The translations under genes and the position numbers were made by a program. Below the pieces are notes generated by a model that searched no databases, was not told where the DNA came from, and was given only the letters and a program-made list of their open reading frames with translations. DNA of 64,000 bases from a virus, in IMG/VR virus record IMGVR_UViG_3300032285_004054, positions 124,001 through 188,000 of that record. One strand, 5' to 3'. Positions 44,142 through 51,872 of the stretch are shown piece after piece (position 1 is the first letter of the stretch; every line of letters begins with the position of its first letter).

Positions 44142-44787
44142 TTTTAATTTCTTTTAGTTGTGGTTTAAGATCGTCAATACTAGGTATTAGCTGATCCCAG
44201 GGTAGTACATTATATTTGTATTTGTACCAGCCACTAGAGTACATCTCTAGAGTTTGTTTAGCAACTTTATCGTCCTTTTGAACGATATCAAATAACCAGG
44301 GTGTAGTCTTATCAATACTTGAAGGGTATAAGTTTGTACTTCCTAATCTAATTGCATAATCCATTGAGCATAATGAATCGTTAAGTCTTACATCTAAATA
44401 ACCAATTTTATCTATTGCTTGTCTTGTAAAAACCTCTAAAACAACTTTTTGCTCGCTACCGTTGCTTACATTTATCTTAACACTACCATAATCTATAACA
44501 GTACCTGTTTTAAGAGGCCCTGTGAGGTAGTTGATACCAGTTGAAATAATAGTATTTACGTACTGTTCAGCTACAATTCTCAATGAATTAACAGATAAGG
44601 GAGGTAGTTCATTGTTTGTGTTGTATATAACAAAATACTGATACTGTTCGTTATCAATAAAGCGTCGTAGAAAGCTATTTTTAGTAGCGGTAACATTTTT
44701 ACCTATAGAGGAAAAAAATATACCTGGTTCTTCTTCATTTTGAAGAGATGGCTTTGTAATAATACCAATTGCTATTTGATTATTCAT
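44128..44787 (-). CDS. Divergent glycosyltransferase-like protein
   Basis: 219 residues. AIGIITKPSLQNEEEPGIFFSSI at the start and QAIDKIGYLDVRLNDSLCSMDYAIR late resemble GT2 proteins (the KIGYLD box of the acceptor domain). A clear D-x-D is absent, so it may be inactive, metal-independent or only structurally related. It overlaps gp47 by 8 bases and the next gene by 14. Called from its context and the C-terminal box. Confidence 0.5.
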   Translation of the reverse strand: MNNQIAIGIITKPSLQNEEEPGIFFSSIGKNVTATKNSFLRRFIDNEQYQYFVIYNTNNELPPLSVNSLRIVAEQYVNTIISTGINYLTGPLKTGTVIDYGSVKINVSNGSEQKVVLEVFTRQAIDKIGYLDVRLNDSLCSMDYAIRLGSTNLYPSSIDKTTPWLFDIVQKDDKVAKQTLEMYSSGWYKYKYNVLPWDQLIPSIDDLKPQLKEIKNGNK

Positions 44788-45835
44788 TTGTTTGTTGTGA
44801 TATTTTATATAGTTCTAAGCATTTATCTAGTATACTTCTTTTATCTACATCAGTTGTTAATAAATTAACAAATTCTTGTAACGCTGTTTCAATGTCGAAA
44901 CTTAAATTTTCTAATTCTTCTCCTTCAACTTGTTTTTCTTCTAAGAGATTAAATTCAGTTCTTAAAGAGAGAGGTTTATACTGCGATATTTTTGTAATAA
45001 TAGAATCAATATGTTGAGCGGTTAATTTGTTATCAACATAAAGACTAACTATATTGTTTCTTACTATCTCCTCAACATTCTTTATAGAACCGTCAAATAT
45101 TTTTGCAGTATTAATTCTCTTATGCTTAGGTGAAAATGTATTTTCAATAAATTCAACATCTAGCGTATCTACATCTAATATCGAAACACCTTTTTGTTGA
45201 TCTCTGTCTCCAAAATCTAACTCATGAGGTGAACCTAGATATAATATACTTTTACCACCAGGGTAGAACCTATGCTCTCTAAAATGAAAATGACCTGATA
45301 TAACTAAATCAGCCTTATCATGTAAAAAGGTATTTTCAAAACCATGCTCACATACTTTATGTTGGTTCATTCTAAAATTAATAATATCAAAATGTCCAAC
45401 TATAACATCACACTTAGGTATACTCTTAGCTTCAGTACCCCAAGGGCAAAATGTAAATGATTTATCTCTAATTTTAAAATTACGTAACTCTTCAAAAACT
45501 GTTACGTTCTTATTATTAAGAATAGAAATCGAATTAACGTCAGATTTATCTTTATAGAAGCAATCATGATTACCAGTTATTGCTACAATATTAAAATCTT
45601 CTAATATATTAAAAAATCTATTCGCAGCATGTATTGTGTTAACACCAATTAAATGTCTATCATGAAAGATATCTCCTGCAATAATAATATCTTTAATATT
45701 GCGTTCAAGTAATGTCGATTTTAACCAATAAGCAAATTTGATAGCTATATCATGCCAGGTCTGCGAGTTTTGATGTACACCTAAGTGTATATCACTTATA
45801 CAGGCTATTTTTGGACCTGTGATATTATTCATCAT
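44780..45835 (-). CDS. Recombination nuclease subunit, gp47/SbcD-like
   Basis: 351 residues (T4 gp47, 339). Calcineurin-type phosphoesterase motifs in order: CISDIHLGVHQ, IIIAGDIFHDRH, AITGNHDCFYKD, VIVGHFDI and VISGHFHFREH, all bearing the expected metal ligands. Forms the Mre11/Rad50-like complex with gp46. It overlaps gp55 by 11 bases at its start. A C-terminal capping/helical segment follows the nuclease core. Confidence 0.93.
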   Translation of the reverse strand: MMNNITGPKIACISDIHLGVHQNSQTWHDIAIKFAYWLKSTLLERNIKDIIIAGDIFHDRHLIGVNTIHAANRFFNILEDFNIVAITGNHDCFYKDKSDVNSISILNNKNVTVFEELRNFKIRDKSFTFCPWGTEAKSIPKCDVIVGHFDIINFRMNQHKVCEHGFENTFLHDKADLVISGHFHFREHRFYPGGKSILYLGSPHELDFGDRDQQKGVSILDVDTLDVEFIENTFSPKHKRINTAKIFDGSIKNVEEIVRNNIVSLYVDNKLTAQHIDSIITKISQYKPLSLRTEFNLLEEKQVEGEELENLSFDIETALQEFVNLLTTDVDKRSILDKCLELYKISQQTNE

Positions 45836-46385
45836 TTGTTGCTAGTGAATCGTCATAGTGATCACTACCGTCATCTTCTCTGTGAGCATTTTTCTGATAG
45901 GGTATCTGACCACTCTCTGCTAGTAGTTCATAAACTTCATTTTGATATCTATGAATAGTTTCATGTTCTTTCTTTTCTTTTTTAATTCTATTTTGAAATG
46001 CTCTATAAGCTACTTTTGTAAAGTAAGAAAAAGGATTATACCCGCTATCACACTTAAATCTCTTTCTAGTTAAAGCAGTCATCATCTTAATGATCGCGTC
46101 CCCAATCATTTCTTCCTTATATGAATAGTTAATAAAGTTCTGTGCGTACCCTAGACGTGTACCGATCTTTTGAATCATGTCGGCTAGTTCATTCTTAAGA
46201 TCGTTAGTTTTGTAGTACTCCTTTATAAGATTTTCCATCTCAATCGGGTCAACGTAATTTGGCTTAAGCTCTTCTTTAGTACGTCTGACTCTCTTCTTAC
46301 CTTTTGTAATAGCTTTATCGTCTAGTATTTCATCTAGATCTGGCTCTTCGAATCCGACGAACGCATCTTTTTGTTTTTTAATCAT
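45825..46385 (-). CDS. Late-transcription sigma factor, gp55-like
   Basis: 186 residues (T4 gp55, 185). Sigma region 2-like sequence: QNFINYSYKEEMIGDAIIKMM, then FKCDSGYNPFSYFTKVAYRAFQNRIKKEKK, the segment that melts the late -10 box. A basic N-terminus (residues 25-40) precedes it. It directs host RNA polymerase to TATAAATA-type late promoters, of which several occur in this window. The order gp55-gp47-gp46 follows T4. Confidence 0.9.
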   Translation of the reverse strand: MIKKQKDAFVGFEEPDLDEILDDKAITKGKKRVRRTKEELKPNYVDPIEMENLIKEYYKTNDLKNELADMIQKIGTRLGYAQNFINYSYKEEMIGDAIIKMMTALTRKRFKCDSGYNPFSYFTKVAYRAFQNRIKKEKKEHETIHRYQNEVYELLAESGQIPYQKNAHREDDGSDHYDDSLATNDE

Positions 46386-46421
46386 AAAATTTAATCAATA
46401 ATATACGATTGATATGTTTAA

Positions 46422-47870
46422 TCAACTCTCCAGTAGCTCTTTTACAGTAAAATCTATACTTTCATTTGTGTATAGTTCTATTCTTTCCTGTAAATGAGAA
46501 TTACCGTAACGTAGATTATCTCCTATATCAAAAATTGTAGCACGTTTTTTATTAGCGTGTAGACGAAGACTTCTACCTATGGATTGAATAATTTTTATCC
46601 TAGCTTTTCCAATAGCTGCAAACACAACATAGTGTAAGTTTTTAATATTAATACCGGTACTAAAAATTTTAGATATAGCAATACATACGATATTGTCGCT
46701 TGTCTCCATAAGTTCGCGTATTTTTTCTCTTTCATCTACCTCTACACCTCCATGTACAAAATAAACCATTTTATTAGTATTATTATAAAGTACGTTGTGT
46801 AGTTCTTCACCATGTGCGATACGATCAACCATAATGAGAATATTGTTTGATACACCATTAACGAGTTTAGTTATTACCTCATTACGAAATTTATTAGTTT
46901 GTAAAAATTGTATTTCTTCCTCATACCCTGCGGTAGGGTTAGACATAGACGGTGTTGTGAATGCAGGTAGATTTCTATAGTGTAACTTAAGTACAGCAAC
47001 AGTAACGTCGGTTATATATTTTTGTTCTCTTAAATCTATCGACTTCTTTGTGTATATAATCTTACCTATCTTACCAAAAATATTCCATTGGTCCATTTTA
47101 TTGTCGGGTAATGTACCTGTTAAACCGTAGCGAAACTTAGCAGGTATCTTGTCGATAACTTTATTTACTTTATTACCATGTTTAATCTTATGTACCTCAT
47201 CAACAATAAGAAGGTCTATATCTTTAAGAGCTGATAAATCTTGTTTTTCAGATTGTAATATCTGAGCATTTGAAATAATAATTGAAGCGTTTGGATCTGG
47301 TTCATTACTACCTGTCCATTTTGTTACACTACTTTCTGGTATTCCGTACTCAATAAAATCACTAGATGTCTGAGTAGCTAACTGTAGATCAGGTACTAAA
47401 ATTAATGTTTTACATTTATTAACTTGCTCCTGTATTGTACTAACAAGAGTAGCCATAACAAGAGTTTTACCTGCTGACGTAGGTAGAATTATAACACCAC
47501 CTCTATTTTTTATAGCTGCTTTAATAGTTTCTTCCTGATAATCTCTTAATGGTAGATTAAGTTTTGCAATTTTATCCTCAAATAAAAAAGGCGGTTCGTA
47601 CGCTTTCTTAAAAGCGTCACTTATTGTGATATCAAATTTAATTTCTAAACTTTGTAGATATTCAATTATTGTTGGTGCTAATCTAATCTCAAATCTACCT
47701 TGAGGTGTAATTACGTATTGTCTTGTTGAGGGACGATAACCTACTGCAAAACGTCTCTTAAAAGCTTGGTTTTTATCTTCAACAGAAAAATATTCTCTTA
47801 TGTTAGGTAGATAATCAGTTGTAATTACACCCTTCTTTCTACCAAAATCATAATCAAATAAAACCTTCAT
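46422..47870 (-). CDS. uvsW: UvsW-like SF2 helicase
   Basis: 482 residues (T4 UvsW about 503). N-terminal DNA-binding part, then NLPLRDYQEETIKAAIKNRGGVIILPTSAGKT (Walker A), DLLIVDEVHKIKHG (DEVH), FRYGLTGTLPD (motif III), IAISKIFSTGINIKNLHYVVFA and QSIGRSLRLHANK (motifs V/VI). Resolves R-loops, replication forks and recombination intermediates, and in T4 shifts replication mode. It overlaps uvsY by one base and is 37 bases upstream of gp55. Confidence 0.92.
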   Translation of the reverse strand: MKVLFDYDFGRKKGVITTDYLPNIREYFSVEDKNQAFKRRFAVGYRPSTRQYVITPQGRFEIRLAPTIIEYLQSLEIKFDITISDAFKKAYEPPFLFEDKIAKLNLPLRDYQEETIKAAIKNRGGVIILPTSAGKTLVMATLVSTIQEQVNKCKTLILVPDLQLATQTSSDFIEYGIPESSVTKWTGSNEPDPNASIIISNAQILQSEKQDLSALKDIDLLIVDEVHKIKHGNKVNKVIDKIPAKFRYGLTGTLPDNKMDQWNIFGKIGKIIYTKKSIDLREQKYITDVTVAVLKLHYRNLPAFTTPSMSNPTAGYEEEIQFLQTNKFRNEVITKLVNGVSNNILIMVDRIAHGEELHNVLYNNTNKMVYFVHGGVEVDEREKIRELMETSDNIVCIAISKIFSTGINIKNLHYVVFAAIGKARIKIIQSIGRSLRLHANKKRATIFDIGDNLRYGNSHLQERIELYTNESIDFTVKELLES

Positions 47871-48319
47871 TATGTTGTTTCAAGCTTAATAATTTCTATT
47901 AAGTTTTTTATATCGTAACTAACACTTCTAAAATTTGTTTCAACTTTACCTAGATACTCGACAAGTAATTCATTTTCTGCTATCTGATGATCTATTTTTG
48001 TAATAATTTCGTGATTGCTAGCTGCAATTTCCGCAGTCTTAGCAGTTATACCGACGGGTGATTCAGCTTTCATTTTTTCGCTAATTTTAGCGAGAGCTTG
48101 TTGGCGTAACTTGTTTAGCTTTATAACTTCCTGTTTATGGAACATAAGCCTACCAACCCAGTAATGTCTCGTAGCAGGTAGGTCTAACTGAACTTGCTTC
48201 ATATTAAATTCATCAAGAGCGATCGATTTTTTAATCGCTTCCTCGTATGTCTGTAAAAGAGAGATAGTACTTTCCTGTTCCATCTCATTAATAATATGTG
48301 CTTTTAACCTTTTTACCAC
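47870..48319 (-). CDS. uvsY: Recombination mediator, UvsY-like
   Basis: 149 residues (T4 UvsY, 137), GTG start. All helical: LQTYEEAIKKSIALDEFNMKQ, ATRHYWVGRLMFHKQEVIKLNKLRQQALAKI and a C-terminal VEYLGKVETNFRSVSYDIKNLIEIIK, the segment resembling UvsY's FCSGALDAIKSRGFAIK. UvsY loads UvsX on gp32-covered ssDNA. Position next to uvsW, as in T4, supports the call. Sequence identity is low, so the assignment depends on architecture plus location. Confidence 0.7.
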   Translation of the reverse strand: MVKRLKAHIINEMEQESTISLLQTYEEAIKKSIALDEFNMKQVQLDLPATRHYWVGRLMFHKQEVIKLNKLRQQALAKISEKMKAESPVGITAKTAEIAASNHEIITKIDHQIAENELLVEYLGKVETNFRSVSYDIKNLIEIIKLETT

Positions 48320-48331
48320 TAAATATTATAT

Positions 48332-48598
48332 ATGTCTTTGTTTGACAACATTGTTAATTCTATTTTAAAAGAAAGTGCTAATATATCTGGTGGTATTGGT
48401 AGTGCGTTTGGTCCGGGTGTAGGAGCGGAGGGAGCAACACAATTTTCAGCTGATACCTACGCAAGAGGAGATGCACGTATAGTTAAACCTTTAAGTAAAG
48501 GTGTAATCACTCGTAATGGAGTCGTAAAAACTGTATTTTCAACAGGTAAAAAAAGTAAAAAGAAACATTCCAGGCGCCGTAAACATAAAAGAAAGTAA
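48332..48598 (+). CDS. Small basic protein with capsid-targeting-like N-terminus
   Basis: 88 residues: an amphipathic tag MSLFDNIVNSILKE, a Gly-rich centre (GGIGSAFGPGVGAEGA) and a strongly basic C-terminus (KKSKKKHSRRRKHKRK). The ILKE/S junction fits the T4 prohead protease (L/I)-x-E rule. The Arg/Lys tail should bind DNA, as expected for an internal head protein. The tag is nearly repeated in the proteins at 56809 and 60652. Divergent from uvsY (12-base gap containing CTAAATATTA). Function otherwise unknown. Confidence 0.7.
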   Translation: MSLFDNIVNSILKESANISGGIGSAFGPGVGAEGATQFSADTYARGDARIVKPLSKGVITRNGVVKTVFSTGKKSKKKHSRRRKHKRK

Positions 48599-49014
48599 TG
48601 GAATACGGACATTGGATTGTAAGAGAAGGTGTTAGTATATCTGAGGGTACTTTTGGGTTTATATATGAAATTACCAATACTGTTTTAAATAAAAAGTATA
48701 TAGGTAAGAAGCAGTGTACAAGTCGTATTAAACGTAAACCTCTTAAGGGTAAAACACGTAATAGAATAGAACATAAGGAATCTGATTGGAAGTTATACAC
48801 AAGCTCCTCAAATGAACTAAATGAAGATATAGCAAAGTACGGAAAAGATAAGTTTTGTTTTGAAATTATAAAAGAATGTAATTCGAAGTGGGAATTAGCA
48901 TATTATGAAATTAAAGAGCAACTCGATAAACAGGTTCTTTTAAGGGAAGACTACTATAACGGTATAATAAATGTAAGAATAGGTAGACCTCCTAAAAGTG
49001 CTAAGATTAAATAA
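48598..49014 (+). CDS. GIY-YIG endonuclease-like protein
   Basis: 138 residues. FGFIYEITNTVLNKKYIGKKQ is the GIY-YIG core in its FIY-YIG form, followed by Arg and Glu in ESDWKLYTSSSNELNEDI and YYEIKEQLDKQVLL. The family covers homing endonucleases and small phage GIY-YIG proteins without an intron. No intron is visible nearby, so mobility is not shown. It shares one base with the upstream stop (TAATG-type junction). Confidence 0.82.
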   Translation: MEYGHWIVREGVSISEGTFGFIYEITNTVLNKKYIGKKQCTSRIKRKPLKGKTRNRIEHKESDWKLYTSSSNELNEDIAKYGKDKFCFEIIKECNSKWELAYYEIKEQLDKQVLLREDYYNGIINVRIGRPPKSAKIK

Positions 49015-49019
49015 AAGAC

Positions 49020-49604
49020 ATGAAGCAGGTTAATAGATGTATGTATTGTCAGAGTACGAGTTACGGTAGAGGTTGTAACTACGGTCCTCACGGTATACAC
49101 TTTCATCCTGATGACACCAAGCTTTGTTCATATTGCGGTTCAACCAACTACGGTAATGGCTGCTTAACAAACCCTTTTGGTAAAGTACATATTCACGGAA
49201 TAATGTATAATAATATGTTAAAAGAATCACTAGTTAACGGGTTTTATATGCACGAAATGTTTAAAGATCTTAAGGAATACCGAGCATACAAGTTAGGTAT
49301 TATTGACGAGAGCGGAAATAAAATTAAAGAACCTATAACGGAAGAGGAGCGTGCTGCTTTCTCCCCTATAACCAAAAACTTTATTAAAATAAAGCGTTAT
49401 TTGGGATCTAAGTTAGATCTTATTAACCGTGCAACAATCCTCGAAAAAGAAACAAAATTAAACTATAATAAGGAAGATCATAAAAAGCTGTTAAAGCATA
49501 CAGATGAGTTTGAAAATGTTTTTGAACAGTTACATAGAGCAGTAGATGCAGCTCTAGAGGATGGTTTAACCCACGAGCAAATTGAAAGCTTGTTGCAGAA
49601 ATAA
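49020..49604 (+). CDS. Protein with two zinc-binding CxxC/GC...H repeats, unknown function
   Basis: 194 residues. Two copies of a C-x2-C-x-S-x2-YG-x-GC-x7-H-x-H motif occur at about residues 7-28 and 36-59, each with four Cys/His ligands, suggesting two zinc ribbons. A helical domain follows (NGFYMHEMFKDLKEY, LLKHTDEFENVFEQLHRAVDA). Such repeats often bind nucleic acid or proteins. Start ATG 49020, 5 bases after the upstream stop. No known function. Confidence 0.65.
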   Translation: MKQVNRCMYCQSTSYGRGCNYGPHGIHFHPDDTKLCSYCGSTNYGNGCLTNPFGKVHIHGIMYNNMLKESLVNGFYMHEMFKDLKEYRAYKLGIIDESGNKIKEPITEEERAAFSPITKNFIKIKRYLGSKLDLINRATILEKETKLNYNKEDHKKLLKHTDEFENVFEQLHRAVDAALEDGLTHEQIESLLQK

Positions 49605-49618
49605 ATTTACATTATAAT

Positions 49619-50122
49619 ATGGGTATGAAAATAAAAGAATACCCTGATAAGAGGATTTGTACTATAGATTTCTATCCTCTATTAGAACAAGCTACTAAAG
49701 AAGTATTAACGGCTTGTAAGCGTTATAACATACCTCTTAATACTACCGGAAGGGGTTCAACAGATGTGTCCCGCTTTTTTTATCATTTTTGTTTAGAAAA
49801 GTTTCTAGAAGGGTACAAGAGCTGTAATTCAAAGTACCCTAAAGTACTGGTTTTTTACCCTATTACTAATGGTGTATTGAAGAATTTTGTTGACAAGGGA
49901 CTTGATAAGGTCCTTAAGATATTACCCGTGCCTTGGTGTAAGGTAAAGAAGTTTGATTCACCGGATACGTCAACAGCTGCGCTAGGTGCAATTGAAAAGA
50001 ATCGTAACGTAGCACAGAACTTAGACAAGTTTGCTAGATCGAATGAACTGTTTTCCTTCCTGAAGAAAAAATATAAAGTTTTTTTAAATGGTACAGTTGA
50101 TTTAACTGAAGACCCCCAATAA
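49619..50122 (+). CDS. Conserved-looking protein of unknown function
   Basis: 167 residues. Segments RICTIDFYPLLEQATKEVL, PKVLVFYPITNGVLKNFVDKGL and VPWCKVKKFDSPDTSTAALGAIE suggest an alpha/beta fold. It resembles neither its neighbours nor a family I recognise. A second in-frame ATG two codons in (MGMK) is an alternative start. It lies in the run of plus-strand genes from 48332. Confidence 0.55.
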   Translation: MGMKIKEYPDKRICTIDFYPLLEQATKEVLTACKRYNIPLNTTGRGSTDVSRFFYHFCLEKFLEGYKSCNSKYPKVLVFYPITNGVLKNFVDKGLDKVLKILPVPWCKVKKFDSPDTSTAALGAIEKNRNVAQNLDKFARSNELFSFLKKKYKVFLNGTVDLTEDPQ

Positions 50123-50174
50123 GTGAATTAAAGACCCTTTAAGCCCCCTGAACAATTGTTTTTATGGAACTTTC

Positions 50175-50182
50175 AATAAATA
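50175..50182 (+). promoter_or_regulatory. Late-type box AATAAATA before the gene at 50189
   Basis: AATAAATA, one mismatch to TATAAATA, 6 bases before the ATG at 50189, in a 66-base gap. It could drive the run 50189-53288. Confidence 0.4.
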
Positions 50183-50188
50183 TATTAT

Positions 50189-50530
50189 ATGTCTAAATTC
50201 GCATCTGCTCTAAAATCTGTTTTTGAAGATATGGCTCTAGGAACACCTGCTCCTCAGGCCGGAAACTCTGCTGCAACCGCAAGTGCTCCTACTGCTACTG
50301 GTCCTGTTGCTACTTCTAATCCTCCTAATCAAACTTTAACTCCTAGTCCTTCTACTGGAGCACAGCCTAACCCTCTTAAAGCTGCAGCTGCTGTTACTGG
50401 TGCTAAGCCTAATTTACAAGCTAACGATCCTAACCTTTTAGCTTTTGCTAAATCTCAAAATTTAAATCCTCAAGATGTTTATAAAGCTTTAACATCTTCT
50501 GCTACTACCCATCAGCCTAACGTTCCTTAA
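50189..50530 (+). CDS. Ala/Pro/Thr-rich protein with tag-like N-terminus
   Basis: 113 residues. N-terminus MSKFASALKSVFEDMALG is amphipathic like the tags of the proteins at 48332 and 56809. The remainder (about 20-90) is low-complexity Ala/Pro/Thr/Asn, then a helical end NLLAFAKSQNLNPQDVYKALT. It overlaps the ferritin-like gene by one base (TAATG). A late-type box precedes it. Probably a virion or internal head protein; not recognised. Confidence 0.6.
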   Translation: MSKFASALKSVFEDMALGTPAPQAGNSAATASAPTATGPVATSNPPNQTLTPSPSTGAQPNPLKAAAAVTGAKPNLQANDPNLLAFAKSQNLNPQDVYKALTSSATTHQPNVP

Positions 50531-50898
50531 TGCACGAGGCTGTAATCAATCTGCTTAAGCTTCAGAACCAATTACGTATTTGTCATTGGCAAACGGATTC
50601 TTTTTCTGAGCACAAAGCTCTTGATAAAGCTTATAACGGCTTAAATGGTGTTATTGATGATCTTGTAGAAGTTTATCAAGGTAAGCACGGAAAGCTAAAG
50701 TTTAACGATACTATTGATTTAACTTTAGTTAACTATGAAGAGATATCTCTTCAGGATATCCTTCAAGATGTTTACGAGTATCTTCAAACAACATTTGTTG
50801 ATGATATGGATCCAGAAATGGATACCGATCTTTTGAATATAAAAGACGAAGGTTTAGCTGTTATCAATCGTTTACGTTATCTTCTTACGCTTAAGTAA
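50530..50898 (+). CDS. Ferritin-like/Dps-like protein (DUF5856 type)
   Basis: 122 residues. KLQNQLRICHWQTDSFSEHKALDKAYNGLNGVIDDLVE is the first helix pair of the Dps/ferritin-like DUF5856 family found in T4-like phages. H19, H28 and D32 are possible metal ligands. Helices 3-4 are LQDVYEYLQTTF and DEGLAVINRLRYLL. Function in phage is unknown; DNA or oxidative protection is only conjecture. It lies between the tag-bearing genes at 50189 and 50909. Confidence 0.75.
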   Translation: MHEAVINLLKLQNQLRICHWQTDSFSEHKALDKAYNGLNGVIDDLVEVYQGKHGKLKFNDTIDLTLVNYEEISLQDILQDVYEYLQTTFVDDMDPEMDTDLLNIKDEGLAVINRLRYLLTLK

Positions 50899-50908
50899 TA
50901 GATAACAT

Positions 50909-51871
50909 ATGCTTTCTGAATCTTTTTTAAGTTTTTATAAAAACGGTTCGTATATTACCGAGGGAGGTAATGTATTCGGTACTACTCATCCTATTAAGAA
51001 AGAATATATTGATTCTACTTTAAAAGAATTTTATAAACAACTTATCGGTATTTTTCCTGAGGCTGATATTCATTTTAAAAGTATTCGTACTTTAGGTTCT
51101 GTTGGCAAGAAGCCTGAATCTGGAGATATTGATCTTGCTTTATCAGAAGATTCATTTAAAAATATTGATGATTGGGGTCTGAATAGATCTGAAGTAAAAC
51201 ATCTTTTTGATTCTTTTAAAAAGAAATCTAGAACCGCAACTGATGAACTTCTTCTAAAGAGAGCAGTTATTGTAGCAATTGCTGAAAAAATAAACGAAAG
51301 CGAATGTGATATAGTTACTGATATTAAGGGTTCCTCTGCAGGATCTCTTTTTTGTCAATTTCCACAATTTGATGATCAAGGTAACAAACTAGAAACATTT
51401 GTTCAAATTGATATTAATGTAGGAAATCTAGATTGGTTATCCTTTGCTTATCATTCTGCTACATATTCTGGTAATGTTAAAGGTTTACATCGTACCCAGC
51501 TTCTTGTTTCCCTCTTTTCACATAAAGGTTATACATTTTCACACAATTACGGTGTAAAAGATAGAGAAACTCAAGAAATTGCAGCCTCTACTCCTCAAGA
51601 AGCCATCGAACTTTTAAATAAACTATACAATATTGAGTTAACTCCTGATATTGCTGGAGATTACTTCAAATTAATGAATTATCTAAAGTATGAACTCTCA
51701 CCTGAAGATCTTCATGCTGTATACGACACTTACTTACGAATTTTAGATAGTACAAGAGCTGATATACCTGAAGATTTACAGGAATATTGGAAAGAACATC
51801 AACAACGCTTAGGTCTTAAGGGTAAATTCTTACCTAATGAATCAAACCTAGCAAAATATAAAACAACATAA
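50909..51871 (+). CDS. Nucleotidyltransferase-fold protein with tag-like N-terminus
   Basis: 320 residues. The catalytic core of the DNA-polymerase-beta-like superfamily is IRTLGSVGKKPESGDIDLALSE (about 58-80): GS followed by D-x-D, with the third acid in FVQIDINVGN. A helical C-terminal region (EAIELLNKLYNIELTPDIA ... LSPEDLHAVY) follows. The N-terminus MLSESFLSFYKNGSYITEGG ends with ITE/GG, fitting the (L/I)-x-E prohead-protease rule. Transfers a nucleotide to an unknown target. If packaged, it could act on host components after injection, as T4 Alt does by another chemistry. Confidence 0.75.
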   Translation: MLSESFLSFYKNGSYITEGGNVFGTTHPIKKEYIDSTLKEFYKQLIGIFPEADIHFKSIRTLGSVGKKPESGDIDLALSEDSFKNIDDWGLNRSEVKHLFDSFKKKSRTATDELLLKRAVIVAIAEKINESECDIVTDIKGSSAGSLFCQFPQFDDQGNKLETFVQIDINVGNLDWLSFAYHSATYSGNVKGLHRTQLLVSLFSHKGYTFSHNYGVKDRETQEIAASTPQEAIELLNKLYNIELTPDIAGDYFKLMNYLKYELSPEDLHAVYDTYLRILDSTRADIPEDLQEYWKEHQQRLGLKGKFLPNESNLAKYKTT

Positions 51872-51872
51872 T

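Noticed and set aside
44128-44787. Firm glycosyltransferase call for the D-x-D-less protein
   Set aside because: The metal motif is missing; kept only as glycosyltransferase-like.
48598-49014. GIY-YIG gene as evidence of an intron or mobile element
   Set aside because: No intron, split gene or flanking repeat is visible, so it is recorded only as a GIY-YIG protein.
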